64,000 nt of DNA from Candidatus Megaera polyxenophila (GTDB taxonomy: Bacteria > Pseudomonadota > Alphaproteobacteria > Rickettsiales > Rickettsiaceae): the NCBI GenBank assembly GCA_037101405.1, contig AP017964.1, positions 1 to 64,000 on the forward strand, in the 5' to 3' direction. The notes under the pieces were generated by a model. It saw only the letters and a list, made by a program, of their open reading frames with translations. It was not told where the DNA came from and searched no databases. Of this stretch, positions 35,031 to 44,468 are shown piece by piece; the first letter of the stretch is position 1, and every line of letters starts with the position of its first letter. The translations under genes were made by a program, and so were the position numbers.

Positions 35031-35612
35031 CTAATCGAGACAATCTCTAGGAATTATTTCATAAACAGGATGTTCTAGGGCAGAAATTGAAAGATTTGAT
35101 GAATCCATCCACCCATCAAACACCAACGATTTATTACCATCAGTTTTGTGATCGAAAACCTTAATTAACATAAGATTAGTCGGTTTTAAAGGATTAATAT
35201 TTTTAGCGCATTTATGAACTTCCACAGAAAGATGCCCAAAAGATTTTTCTTTATTTAATTCAAATTTAACTAACTCGGATTTAGCAGTAATCTTATTTAA
35301 GACAACAATACTAGCAGTTTTCTTATAAGAAAAATCTGTAGATTCTTGGGGAAGGGTAATTTTAGATGATATGCTTTCCTTTTTTTTATCTTCTAATTTT
35401 ATTAAATCCTTACGTTCTGTTTTTTGAGGTTCTCCACCAGGAGATTGATTAATTAACCCTTGTTCTATTTCATCAAGTACCGATATTTCTAACTCTTCAT
35501 CTTCTGCTGCGCAAATCCCAGATGTACTACAAAATACAAACAGTATCCCTACAGTAAGATACAAAATCCAATATTTGATTAACTGAAATTGGAGGTTTCT
35601 AAAAATTTCCAT
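35031..35612 (-). CDS. DUF2155 exported protein
   Basis: A 193-residue protein with an N-terminal hydrophobic signal or anchor (YWILYLTVGILFVFCSTSGI, residues about 15-34), a charged linker, then the DUF2155 domain: TASIVVLNKITAKSELVKFE, FGHLSVEVHKC, and an end with FDGWMDSSNLSISALEHPVY followed by the usual W-M-F-like region and CxD finish. DUF2155 is found next to cell-envelope and lipoprotein genes in alphaproteobacteria and has no known activity. It is the third gene of a minus-strand run after the TlpA-like and S49 peptidase genes (24-base gap). Confidence 0.82.
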   Translation of the reverse strand: MEIFRNLQFQLIKYWILYLTVGILFVFCSTSGICAAEDEELEISVLDEIEQGLINQSPGGEPQKTERKDLIKLEDKKKESISSKITLPQESTDFSYKKTASIVVLNKITAKSELVKFELNKEKSFGHLSVEVHKCAKNINPLKPTNLMLIKVFDHKTDGNKSLVFDGWMDSSNLSISALEHPVYEIIPRDCLD

Positions 35613-35636
35613 ACTTTATAAGTCCTTAAGGTTCAT

Positions 35637-36554
35637 TTAATATAAGTCGATTTTACTTGTTAAAAACCTTTCCTCTACCCTATCAAGAACAGTATCTGTA
35701 ATTTCTTGAGCACTATGTGCCATTCCGAATTTTCTTTTAAACCATGACTGCTGATGCTCTATATATTCTATTTTTACTTCATTGCCATATCTTTTATAAA
35801 TAAATGAATATAAATCGTCTATTCCATCAATTAGACCATAATCCAAAGCTTTCTGCCCTGTCCAGAACTCACCATTGAATATAATATCATCAGTTTGGGT
35901 AAGTCTGCCTTTTCTTAATTCCTTAATACTATCCGTAAAATGATCGTATATTTTTTTCTGTAGGTCTTTTACCAGCTTTACATCAGAAGCTTTTACAGGT
36001 TGAAAAGGATCAAGAACAGATTTGTTTTTACCTTCGGTTATTACCCTTCTCTCAATTCCTAATTTTTCTATAGCACCATGGAAACCGAATCCACTTGAAA
36101 TAACTCCTATGCTCCCAATAATTGAGCTGTTAGTAGCAAATATTTTATTACCACTGCAAGCAAGCCAGTATCCGCCAGAAGCTGCAACATCTTCAACAAA
36201 ACTATAAACCATTACATCTAATTCCTTTGCTAAAGAAATTATCCTTTTACATATTAGCTCAGACTGAACAGGTGATCCTCCAGGAGAATTTATGCATAAA
36301 CATACAGCATCTAACCGTGGTAGTTTAAACATTTTTTCAATTAATTTATTTAAAGAAGAAATAGTAAGACCTGGTTTCATAGCTCCTGCTTTACCTATCA
36401 CCCCTTCTAACCTCATAACGGCTACAACAGGCTTAGTATTATAGAAACCAAGAGGCAATAGCGACATTAATTGATCTATTTTACCGAGGCGCTTAGAACC
36501 AACAGGTACTTTTACACTAGAAATAGAATTTTTACTTTGGCTTGTTGCTTTCAT
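35637..36554 (-). CDS. sppA: S49-family signal peptide peptidase, SppA/SohB-like
   Basis: A 305-residue serine protease of family S49, single-domain type, which degrades cleaved signal peptides or membrane proteins. The core reads AVCLCINSPGGSPVQSELIC, then VEDVAASGGYWLACSGNKIFA (nucleophile Ser in ASGGY), then SIIGSIGVISSGFG. The conserved Lys of the Ser-Lys dyad is expected in the KLGIERRVITEGKNKS region. No strong N-terminal membrane span is seen in this form. Its start overlaps the end of the upstream TlpA-like gene by 23 bases, which implies co-translation. Confidence 0.9.
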   Translation of the reverse strand: MKATSQSKNSISSVKVPVGSKRLGKIDQLMSLLPLGFYNTKPVVAVMRLEGVIGKAGAMKPGLTISSLNKLIEKMFKLPRLDAVCLCINSPGGSPVQSELICKRIISLAKELDVMVYSFVEDVAASGGYWLACSGNKIFATNSSIIGSIGVISSGFGFHGAIEKLGIERRVITEGKNKSVLDPFQPVKASDVKLVKDLQKKIYDHFTDSIKELRKGRLTQTDDIIFNGEFWTGQKALDYGLIDGIDDLYSFIYKRYGNEVKIEYIEHQQSWFKRKFGMAHSAQEITDTVLDRVEERFLTSKIDLY

Positions 36555-37275
36555 CTTTTTTCTCTAATTTATCTGTTTGTGTATTATTTTGTAGTTTCTG
36601 ATCCGGGTTATCAGGCTCGGCATTGGCCTTTAAATCTTGTGGAGGTTTTTTAGTGTTCTTTTCTTCTGGTTCGCCAATTACTGGAGCAATTTTTTTATTT
36701 AAAGATGTCGTTATGTAGCTATTCTTTGGAGTTTCCGGATTACCGGGAATTTCAGAAAGCAGAATATCCCGAACTGATTCATCATGCCATTTTGTATTCC
36801 CTTTAAATATAACTTTGATTTTCCCCTCAGGGTCAATTAAAAAAGCAGTAGGTAACCCGATTACTGACATAGCTTTAAACAAACTATTTTTATAATCATG
36901 ATATAATTTCAAGTGTCTAATTCCATATTTATTAAAATGGTCCTCAGCTGCTTTTACCCCTTTAAAGTCTTCCGAAATAGCTAGCACCTCAAATGGCAAC
37001 TTTCTAAAATCTTTTTGCAAAATATCCAAGCTGGGTAATTCCTCAACACATGAACCACACCAACTTGCCCAAAAGCTTACCAATATTGTTTTACCCTCGA
37101 ACTGATCTAGAAAAACTTTATTTCCGTCTTCATCAAAAAAATTTACATCTGGTACAAAAGAAGATTCTGGCCTAATAATCGTAGAATTTTCAGCCAAAAC
37201 AGAACCACTATATATGCTCAGAGCAAAAATAAGGCTGAAAAACCATAAAAATATTTTTGTAAAAATTTTTGCCAT
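36532..37275 (-). CDS. TlpA-like membrane-exported thioredoxin
   Basis: A 247-residue protein with a signal or anchor sequence at residues 1-28 (IFLWFFSLIFALSIYSGSVLA) and a thioredoxin-fold domain with active site WCGSC (C73, C76). The segments FDEDGNKVFLDQFEGKTILV and GLPTAFLIDPEGKIKVIF are typical of TlpA/ResA/CcmG proteins. A 70-residue Lys/Pro/Asn-rich tail beyond the fold is unusual. In a bacterium that uses system I, such a protein could reduce apocytochrome c cysteines, the CcmG role, but this is inference from fold and gene set. It heads a minus-strand operon with sppA and DUF2155. Confidence 0.85.
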   Translation of the reverse strand: MAKIFTKIFLWFFSLIFALSIYSGSVLAENSTIIRPESSFVPDVNFFDEDGNKVFLDQFEGKTILVSFWASWCGSCVEELPSLDILQKDFRKLPFEVLAISEDFKGVKAAEDHFNKYGIRHLKLYHDYKNSLFKAMSVIGLPTAFLIDPEGKIKVIFKGNTKWHDESVRDILLSEIPGNPETPKNSYITTSLNKKIAPVIGEPEEKNTKKPPQDLKANAEPDNPDQKLQNNTQTDKLEKKDESNKPK

Positions 37276-37347
37276 AGAATATATTGTCCTAATCCGCCAA
37301 AGTTAATATTATTTTTACATTACAAAACTTATATCTCAAATATTAAT

Positions 37348-37461
37348 ATGAAACAAATTATTTCTTTTGCCATTTGTTGCTTACTTCTCTCAAATTGTGG
37401 TTTAAAAAGGCCATTAACTCTACCAGAAGAGCCAAAAGAAATTAAGGTAGAAATGAGATAG
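37348..37461 (+). CDS. Tiny lipoprotein, LptM-like
   Basis: A 37-residue lipoprotein precursor: MKQIISFAICCLLLSNCGLK then RPLTLPEEPKEIKVEMR. The lipobox is LSNC, and CGLKRPLTLPEE closely matches the CGxKGPLxxP start of LptM/YifL proteins. E. coli LptM stabilises LptD disulfide assembly in the outer membrane. It stops 1 base before the ATG of the kdpA pseudogene, so the two could share a transcript. Its short length makes it easy to overlook. Confidence 0.65.
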   Translation: MKQIISFAICCLLLSNCGLKRPLTLPEEPKEIKVEMR

Positions 37462-38043
37462 GATGATATTATCAGCATTAGTCTTTTTTTCTATCGTCAC
37501 CATTACCGCTCCAATAATTGGAAAATATATAGCTTGGCTTTTTTTTGACGAACCTCGAAATAATTTAATTACTTACTCTCCAAAAGGAGCAATTAAACAA
37601 CAAACTTGGAAAAAGTATTTTACAAGCTTAATGATCTTCAACCTTATTTGTATAATTTGTACTTTCTTGATAATCTTCTTTCAAAAACACTTACCCACCG
37701 GTGAGGATTTAACAGGAGAACTAGATTTTGCAGCGAGTTTAAATGCAGGAATTTCTTTTTCTACTAGCACATTTTGGCAAAGTCATAACCCAGAAAACCA
37801 ATTAAGCATCCTAAGTCAAATTTTTGCGTTGACGATGTAAAATTTTTTATCAGGAACTACTAGTATTGCTGTATTTATAGCTTTTGTTAGGGGAATAATA
37901 AATAATGCCAATCCCTATATAGGTAATTTTTATAATGATTTCTTACGCATTTTATGTTTCCTGCTCCTACCGGCAGCATTTATCATATCGCTATTTTTGA
38001 TAGCCGGAGGTGTCCCACACGATTTTACTGGCAATATAGACTA

Positions 38044-39366
38044 TATAGTGGACTGAAAAATCAAGACAAATTTTTGTAGATTTTGTTTCCTATTATCATG
38101 CTGCATTTTGTAATGCATTGAGATAAACATCCATAGGTTTTTTATAACCAATACTAGAATGAAATCTTCTATTATTATATTTATCTACATATATGTTAAT
38201 CCCCTCCCTAAGTTCTGAGATATTGTTAAATTCATTTATAAATATACAATTATATTTTAGAGTCTTAAAAAATCTCTCCATAACAATGTTATCGATGCTT
38301 CTGCCTTTACCGTTCATAGAGATTTGTATACCGTATTTCTCGAGTATTTTTATATGTTCTGAGCCGGTATACTGACTACCTTGATCACTATTGAATATCA
38401 GCGGAGGTGGGTACTTACTAAGAGCGTCTTCTAAAATACTCGTTACAAGGCTTGCATCCATTGAATTTGACAGTTTATAACTCAATATAGCTTTACTGTG
38501 CCAATCTATAATTGCTGCCATATACATAAAGCCTATCGGGGTTCTAATGTATGTTATATCCCCGCTCCATACTTCATTTGATCTTGGTACGTATACAGAC
38601 CGACTACCGTTATATATTTGCCAATAAGGCTCAAGGAGATATGGATATATCTTATGATCTTTATTCTGCATAGAGATAGATTTCTTTTTCTTTGGATAAA
38701 TAGCCTCTATACCCATAATACCCATGTATTTGAGAGTACGATCTCTACCAATATTTAATCCTTCCTCTAATAAAGATTTATAAATAAAACGATAACCATA
38801 CTCTGGATTATCTGTATATATTTCATCTATTCTATCCATAATCTTTTTGTTGTATAAGCTCATTATTTGGGGCTGATAATAAAGCATAGATCTATTTATC
38901 TTCAATAATTCGCATTGTCTTGCCATTGATAATTCTTTCAGCTTGGAATCGACAAGATCTCGTTTATTTGCTATATCCAAGCCGTTTAGCTTTCCCAACG
39001 CCCAGTCCCTCTCTATTGTAGCCTTCCCCAGAGCTTTTGCTAATTCATCATTTTGAGATTTTAACTCCTCAATTTCTGTTTTGTACTCACTGACTACTTT
39101 TGCCGGCTCAAAAGCCATTGATGCATTACTTAAAAAATGCTTCTTCCAATTTTGAATAGTCTTTGGAGTAATTTCATATTTCTTTGATAATTGAGATATA
39201 GTTACCTCCGATTCTAGTAATTCCAACACTACTTTAGTTTTATATTCTGCACTGAAATTTTTAATATGCTTTTTTGTCATATATTTAAATTATGTTTCTT
39301 TTAATTTTATATCTTTTGCGAAACAAAACTATTGATTTTACTGTCTGACTTCTTCAGTCCACTATA
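38044..39366 (-). mobile_element. IS3-family insertion sequence inside kdpA
   Basis: A 1323-base element with imperfect terminal inverted repeats starting TATAGTGGACTGAA at each end. It is flanked by a 3-base duplication CTA (38041-38043, 39367-39369). Removing it and one CTA gives GAC TAC TTA AGT, which restores the KdpA frame as NIDYLSLEE, supporting these borders. It encodes one 394-residue transposase on the minus strand. Confidence 0.9.
38096..39280 (-). CDS. IS3-family transposase, single-frame
   Basis: A 394-residue transposase. The N-terminus is an orfA-type helix-turn-helix (KNFSAEYKTKVVLELLES, ISQLSKKYEITPKTIQNWKK) with a leucine-zipper-like region (EIEELKSQNDELAKALGKA). The orfB integrase core shows WSGDITYI (Asp), FNSDQGSQYT (Asp) and NIVMERFFKTLK (Glu). 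In many IS3 elements the two parts are joined by a -1 frameshift; here they are one continuous frame. It appears intact. Confidence 0.94.
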   Translation of the reverse strand: MTKKHIKNFSAEYKTKVVLELLESEVTISQLSKKYEITPKTIQNWKKHFLSNASMAFEPAKVVSEYKTEIEELKSQNDELAKALGKATIERDWALGKLNGLDIANKRDLVDSKLKELSMARQCELLKINRSMLYYQPQIMSLYNKKIMDRIDEIYTDNPEYGYRFIYKSLLEEGLNIGRDRTLKYMGIMGIEAIYPKKKKSISMQNKDHKIYPYLLEPYWQIYNGSRSVYVPRSNEVWSGDITYIRTPIGFMYMAAIIDWHSKAILSYKLSNSMDASLVTSILEDALSKYPPPLIFNSDQGSQYTGSEHIKILEKYGIQISMNGKGRSIDNIVMERFFKTLKYNCIFINEFNNISELREGINIYVDKYNNRRFHSSIGYKKPMDVYLNALQNAA

Positions 39367-40486
39367 CTACTTAAGTCTAGAAGAAAAAAAAGAACAATTA
39401 TTTATAGGACCTGCTGCAGGTCAAATAGCAATCAAACACATAGCTACCAATGGAGGCTCTATTTTTCTGCCGCGTCTGCACACCCTTTTGAAGCTCCCTC
39501 AAGGATGGTTGTAATATTAAATTTATTCTTAATCGTAATCGCTCCGATTTCTTTGATATTCACTTACGGTTTTGCTGTTAAAGCCACAAATTTTAGCTGG
39601 TCTTTGTACTGGATTGTTGTATTAGTCATGAGCCTTTCTTTGCACGTTTTATACCTTGGAGAAACTGACTATGGAGTACCATTAATACTCGCAGATAGAA
39701 TTATAGGCGACAATTTTAACTATACTGGTAAGGAATTGATATATGATAAGTTTCCTTCTTTAATGTGGGTGCTTTCTATTACCATGAGTTCAAATGGAAC
39801 AACAAACGCATGTCTTGAAAATTACTCACCTCTTAGTACCATTTTCTTATTTTCTAACTTAGTAATAAGTAAGTTTATTATGGAAGGTGTGGGATCTGGT
39901 TTTTTTGCAATGCTTGCCTATTTAATTGTCTCAGTTTTTTTAAGAGGCCTAATTACCGGTGATAATAGTAATTTTTTTGGCAAAAAAATTACTATTAATG
40001 AAATTAATTATGTAGTAATAGTATTCCTAATAATGCCAGTAGGGGTTTTATTGTTTACTGGAATTACTTTTGCTCTTCCAGAAACGAAGCAGCTAATAAC
40101 TTATCAAGGTTCCCAAGCAGTAACGGATATTGCTTATAACTTTGTTTCCAATTTTACTAATAATGGATCTAATTTCGCCGGACTTAATACTGCAAATAAT
40201 TATTTTAATTATATGACTGCTCTGGCAATGTTCATCGGAAGATATCCAGTTATATATTACTCCCTTGCAATTAGTGGTTCTTTTGCCAGCAAAAGGAAAA
40301 TGGAAAATTGTACTAAAAATCAAAATCAATCGAGTTTTGATCTAAGTTTTTTCTTATTAATAACTGTATTAATTGTTGGAGCAATAATGTTTATGCCGCT
40401 AATGATTTTAGGCCCTATACTTGAATTTATTAATATGTAATCAGCACCCCCTTCTACAAAATAATAAAATATTTTTTCTGTAAATA

Positions 40487-41353
40487 ATGTTTATGCGTTT
40501 TATATTTATTTTACTTCTTCCCTTTTTACTGCAGGCTTGTAGTACTACTAAATACTCTATAGATTCTTATAAAAAACTCACCAGTGATTTACAAAAAAAC
40601 TACAAAATAAAAAGAGCAGATTTAGTTTTAAGCTATGACTTAGCGAGAATAGATAGCACCAGCTGTATTTTTTCAAAAGAGCTCGGTTTATTTGCTAATG
40701 ACAAAATTTATGCCCAAAAGTATCTACAAAAATTTCAGGAAAAATATCGCTCCAATACTCCTTTTGCCAAAGAAGCCAAGCTTAAAGTACAAAAGATAAC
40801 TACGTTGTTAACCAGACTGCAAAATAAATATAAGATACTTGCTAAAAACCATTATCAAAATGTAAAAAAGATTGCTAAAGCCGATTTCACCAAAGTTAAT
40901 TCCAAAGCGGAACTAGCAAAACTAGATCAAATAACATCTCATCTGCCTTTGATGCTTCCCTCTTATAATTCTTATATTTCAAGTAACTATGGAATTAGAA
41001 AACACCCTAGCAATAAGAAACAAAAAATGCATTGTGGTATTGACCTAGTTGCAGGCTACCACGCACCTATATATGCAAGTGCAAACGGGAAAGTATCTTT
41101 TGTTGGTCACCAAAATGGTTACGGTACTACCGTTGAAATCAGCCATGAAAATAATATTAAAACCAAATATACTCACTTGAAAAAGACTTTTGTCAAAAAG
41201 GGACAAAAAGTCATACGAAGCCAGGTAATTGCTTTGCAGGGTAGATCAGGAAACGCTCATGGTGATCATCTACATTTTGAAATACATATAGCTGGAAAAC
41301 ACGTAAACCCTTATGATTTTATTGGCCATAACTATGAATGTTTTAAAAGATAA
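40487..41353 (+). CDS. M23-family peptidoglycan endopeptidase, lipoprotein
   Basis: A 288-residue protein with a lipoprotein signal (FIFILLLPFLLQACSTTK, lipobox LQAC). Residues about 25-150 form a helical stalk. The C-terminal LytM domain has zinc ligands H182 and D186 (MHCGIDLVAG) and H261/H263 (GDHLHFE), with the family phrase GNGKV-like SANGKVSFVGHQNGYG. It would cleave peptide cross-links or activate amidases in the periplasm. All four catalytic positions are present, so it is likely active. ATG at 40487 or 40493 could be the start. Confidence 0.9.
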   Translation: MFMRFIFILLLPFLLQACSTTKYSIDSYKKLTSDLQKNYKIKRADLVLSYDLARIDSTSCIFSKELGLFANDKIYAQKYLQKFQEKYRSNTPFAKEAKLKVQKITTLLTRLQNKYKILAKNHYQNVKKIAKADFTKVNSKAELAKLDQITSHLPLMLPSYNSYISSNYGIRKHPSNKKQKMHCGIDLVAGYHAPIYASANGKVSFVGHQNGYGTTVEISHENNIKTKYTHLKKTFVKKGQKVIRSQVIALQGRSGNAHGDHLHFEIHIAGKHVNPYDFIGHNYECFKR

Positions 41354-41403
41354 AAACCTGATGAAGCACAATCACAGGATTTTATCTTTCTAACAGTTAT
41401 GTT

Positions 41404-42354
41404 TTAATTAGATTTATTAGAATTTTCTTGACTAGGAATTTCTACTTTTTCTTTATTACCTACTTTATCATTTTTGTTTTCTACATCTAAATTATTTTTA
41501 TTAATTTCCCGAGGTTCGGAGCTCTGAGCCTGTTCAGCAATTTGCCTTAACTCTCCTATAATGGTTGTAAATTTCTCCTTATCAACTAACCCCGGTATAA
41601 AGATACCGTTAACTACGTAAGATGGAGCTCCTTTTATTCCAAGGCTTTTTGCTAGGTCAAAATTCTTTGCTATTAATTCTTTTATAGCAAAACTACTAAG
41701 TTCATTCTCAACAAGTTGATAATCAATCTGATTAGCAACTAATAAAGCTTTCACTCCTTCTTCTGTTATCGGTTTCATTTTCATCATTTCGTTATGAATA
41801 AGAGGAAATTTCTCCTCCGATATTTTATGCACAGCTAATGCTACTTTAGTGGCATACATTGAAGTTCCGCCTAATATCGGTAAAGGACGAAGGACAATTT
41901 TTACCCCCGTATCGCTCTCTAGTATTTCATTAGTAATTAAATTCGCCTGTTTACAGAAAGAGCAATTATAATCATAAAACACAACTGCTGTTATATCGCC
42001 ATTTTTATTACCAAAAACCGGGGGCAGCCCATCATTTTCAATATTAGTTTTGTTCTCTAATAAATAATCTGCCGTTTGTTTATTGGATTCCTCGATTTTT
42101 TTTCTTTGCATAGCTTCAAGAGATTCCACAAGAACTTCAGGGTGATTTAAGATATAATCGTGAATTTTAATATTTAACTCTTCTTCCGATAATTTAGGCT
42201 CATTTAAAACTTGTTGAGCTGCTTTTTCTTCATCTGTCTGCGCATTATTAATAGAGGTTTTAACGATTTCAGGATTTCTAAGGATTTTATAAGCAAAAAG
42301 AGCTACTAAAATAAGTAAGATCCCAAGCAATATATTGGTAAAAATTTTCTGCAT
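41404..42354 (-). CDS. DsbA-family thiol oxidoreductase, membrane-anchored
   Basis: A 316-residue protein with an N-terminal membrane anchor (ILLGILLILVALFAYKIL, residues 8-25). A helical region precedes the thioredoxin fold. The active site is C131-S-F-C134 in FYDYNCSFCKQANL; the cis-Pro loop is in GAPSYVVNGIFIPG. It resembles the Com1/DsbA proteins of Rickettsiales and Coxiella, which oxidise or isomerise disulfides in exported proteins. The tail after residue 280 is charged, Asn- and Glu-rich and probably disordered. Confidence 0.88.
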   Translation of the reverse strand: MQKIFTNILLGILLILVALFAYKILRNPEIVKTSINNAQTDEEKAAQQVLNEPKLSEEELNIKIHDYILNHPEVLVESLEAMQRKKIEESNKQTADYLLENKTNIENDGLPPVFGNKNGDITAVVFYDYNCSFCKQANLITNEILESDTGVKIVLRPLPILGGTSMYATKVALAVHKISEEKFPLIHNEMMKMKPITEEGVKALLVANQIDYQLVENELSSFAIKELIAKNFDLAKSLGIKGAPSYVVNGIFIPGLVDKEKFTTIIGELRQIAEQAQSSEPREINKNNLDVENKNDKVGNKEKVEIPSQENSNKSN

Positions 42355-42470
42355 AATTAAAATTATTTATATTTTTATAATAAAATTAAGTGCTTTTATA
42401 ATTACTAGATAATTACTGTTTTTGCAAAATAAATAAACTTATAAAGAAGCAATAAATAATATCTCTATCG

Positions 42471-43772
42471 CTATTTATCTACTGCAATAATATCATTGGC
42501 TTTATACCAATCAGGAGAATTTGCCTCTAAACCTTTCAATGCTTCAGTTGCAAGTTTTTTTGCTTCCTCCTCGTTTCCTGATTTATAAGCGATAATAGCG
42601 GAATTCAGGTAGCTTTTGGCTTTCAGACCCTTTTTCTCATAATAAATAGCCATATAGTATAAAGCCAACAAATTATCTGGTTCTTTTTCAACAACGAATG
42701 ACAAATCTTTATAAAATTCGTCTAATTTCTGCGGTTGATCCCCATAATTACTGATTCCTACTATTGCTCGTCCAAGTAATATCAAAGGATCATTTTTCCT
42801 TATTTCTGACGCTATGTTATATTCGGTTAAAGCAGCAGCGCTACCTGACTCAAATAATATTTGAGCTTTTAGCTCATGATAATAAGGGTCTTTAGGATGT
42901 TGCTTTAATAACACATCGGTATTTTTTAAAGCGTTATTAAAATTACCAGTTCTAAAACATTTTATAGCCTTGGTATAGAGGTTAAGTTCGTCTATCCCTT
43001 CCTTATAGTCACATTGCGGCAGTGTATTTAGCTCTCTAGTATAAGCTGCTAATTTTACTGAGGCTCTACGAAACTTGTCTATTAGCTCTTTATTATTTTG
43101 GCTTGTATTAAATTTCGATTTCTTATTATAGTTTTTTAACACAACTAATCTGTCCTGGCTTAGCGGATGTGTTTGTTCATAAGGATTAACTAAATCGCTC
43201 CTTGAATCAATTCTTGTTTTCTCAAAAAACTTGATCATACCTACACTACTGTGATGGCTTTTTTCAAGCAATTTTAAAGCCATCTGGTCAGCACTAGACT
43301 CAAAAGTTCTTGAGTATGCCTGTACGGACCTTTCAGCAACATGACTCCCTGCCATCATAACAGCAATACCCGGAGATCCACTCCCTATAGCCGTAGCAAG
43401 ACCTAGCACTGCGCTACCCATAGCAAGTAATCTATAATTGTCTATTACTTCCTGTCTTCTACTGATATGCTGCCCTAATATATGGCCGATCTCATGAGCT
43501 ACTACTCCCCGCAGCACATCTGGATCAGGAAATTTTGTTATTAAACCACTATGAATAAAAACTATTGAGCCACCTACAGTAAAAGCATTTGGAGTTTCAT
43601 CATTTATTAAAAAGATTTTTAAATCTTTTATCCCGGAAACTTCCTTCAGTGGTGCTATCACCAAGTTGATGTTTTCCTCAATTTCTGAGTCTCTTATGAT
43701 ATTCGCATAAGCGTTTTTTAGTAAGAATAGAACAAAAACTACTACACTAATTAATTTTAATTTTTTTATCAT
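42471..43772 (-). CDS. M48-family metalloprotease, BepA-like
   Basis: A periplasmic zinc protease. I start it at MIKKLKLISVVVFVLFL, a good signal peptide cleaved after AYA; the frame is open for 19 residues upstream to 43829, which would put extra sequence before the signal. The active site is HEIGH at residues 93-97 (VVAHEIGHILGQH), with the third ligand Glu in RTFESSADQMALKLL. The C-terminal part contains TPR-like helices (AIKCFRTGNFNNALKNTDVL). BepA-type proteins check outer-membrane beta-barrel assembly and degrade stalled LptD. It fits the envelope-related genes nearby. Confidence 0.9.
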   Translation of the reverse strand: MIKKLKLISVVVFVLFLLKNAYANIIRDSEIEENINLVIAPLKEVSGIKDLKIFLINDETPNAFTVGGSIVFIHSGLITKFPDPDVLRGVVAHEIGHILGQHISRRQEVIDNYRLLAMGSAVLGLATAIGSGSPGIAVMMAGSHVAERSVQAYSRTFESSADQMALKLLEKSHHSSVGMIKFFEKTRIDSRSDLVNPYEQTHPLSQDRLVVLKNYNKKSKFNTSQNNKELIDKFRRASVKLAAYTRELNTLPQCDYKEGIDELNLYTKAIKCFRTGNFNNALKNTDVLLKQHPKDPYYHELKAQILFESGSAAALTEYNIASEIRKNDPLILLGRAIVGISNYGDQPQKLDEFYKDLSFVVEKEPDNLLALYYMAIYYEKKGLKAKSYLNSAIIAYKSGNEEEAKKLATEALKGLEANSPDWYKANDIIAVDK

Positions 43773-44468
43773 GAAACGTACCTGGTAAATATTTCCTAAG
43801 TATAACAAAACCGCTCGTAATAATAACAAGCTTTTATAAAATTATAAATAAACACCTTAATAAATTATTATAAAACGACTTGAATAATTTGTTAACTTAG
43901 GGCAAATTACAATCAGTAGTTTTATATGTCGAGGAAAAATATGTCTAAATTAGCTGTTATTACAGGTGGAATAAGGGGTATTGGCGCAGCAATTTCAGTT
44001 GCTTTAAAAGAGAATGGTTACGAGGTTATAGCAAATTACGAGCAAAATCATCAACTTGCAGAAGAATTCTCTAAAAAGTATGACATCAAAGTTAGACCTT
44101 GGAACGTAGCAGATTTTGAAGAATGTAAAAAGAATATTGCCGCAATTGAAAAAGATGCAGGAAAGCATGTATCTGTACTAATTAACAATGCCGGTATTAT
44201 ACGTGATTCTATGATGCACAAAATGGATATACTACACTGGCGTCAGTTAATAGATATTAACCTGTCTTCATGTTTTAATATGTCCAAAGCAGTAATCGAC
44301 AATATGAGAAACAACAATTTTGGTAGAATAATCAGTATCAGTTCTATTAACGCCCAAGCCGGACAAATAGGACAGACTAACTATAGTGCCGCCAAAGCCG
44401 GTATTATAGGCTTTACCAAAGCTTTAGCAAGAGAATCAGCACCTAAAGGTATAACTGTAAATTGTGTA

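Larger units (their letters stand above)
37463..40440 (+). pseudogene. kdpA: Potassium-transporting ATPase subunit KdpA, disrupted
   Basis: Remains of the K+-binding subunit of the Kdp ATPase. The 5' part (37463-38043) reads ...SILSQIFALTM, then a TAA at 37838 where the family has LTxQNFLSA, so a CAA to TAA change is likely; the frame continues NFLSGTTSIAVFIAFVRG. An IS3 element (38044-39366) follows. The 3' part resumes in frame with YLSLEEKKEQLFIGPAAGQ and IAIKHIATNGG, then needs one added T near 39460-39470 to join SAHPFEAPSRMVVILNLF and the C-terminus ending LGPILEFINM. Three lesions make it non-functional. kdpB and kdpC are not next to it, so the whole system is probably lost here. Confidence 0.93.

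Noticed and set aside
37838-37840. End of a real 125-residue protein at the kdpA nonsense codon
   Set aside because: The sequence after the stop continues the KdpA alignment in the same frame, so this is a truncated pseudogene and not a short gene.
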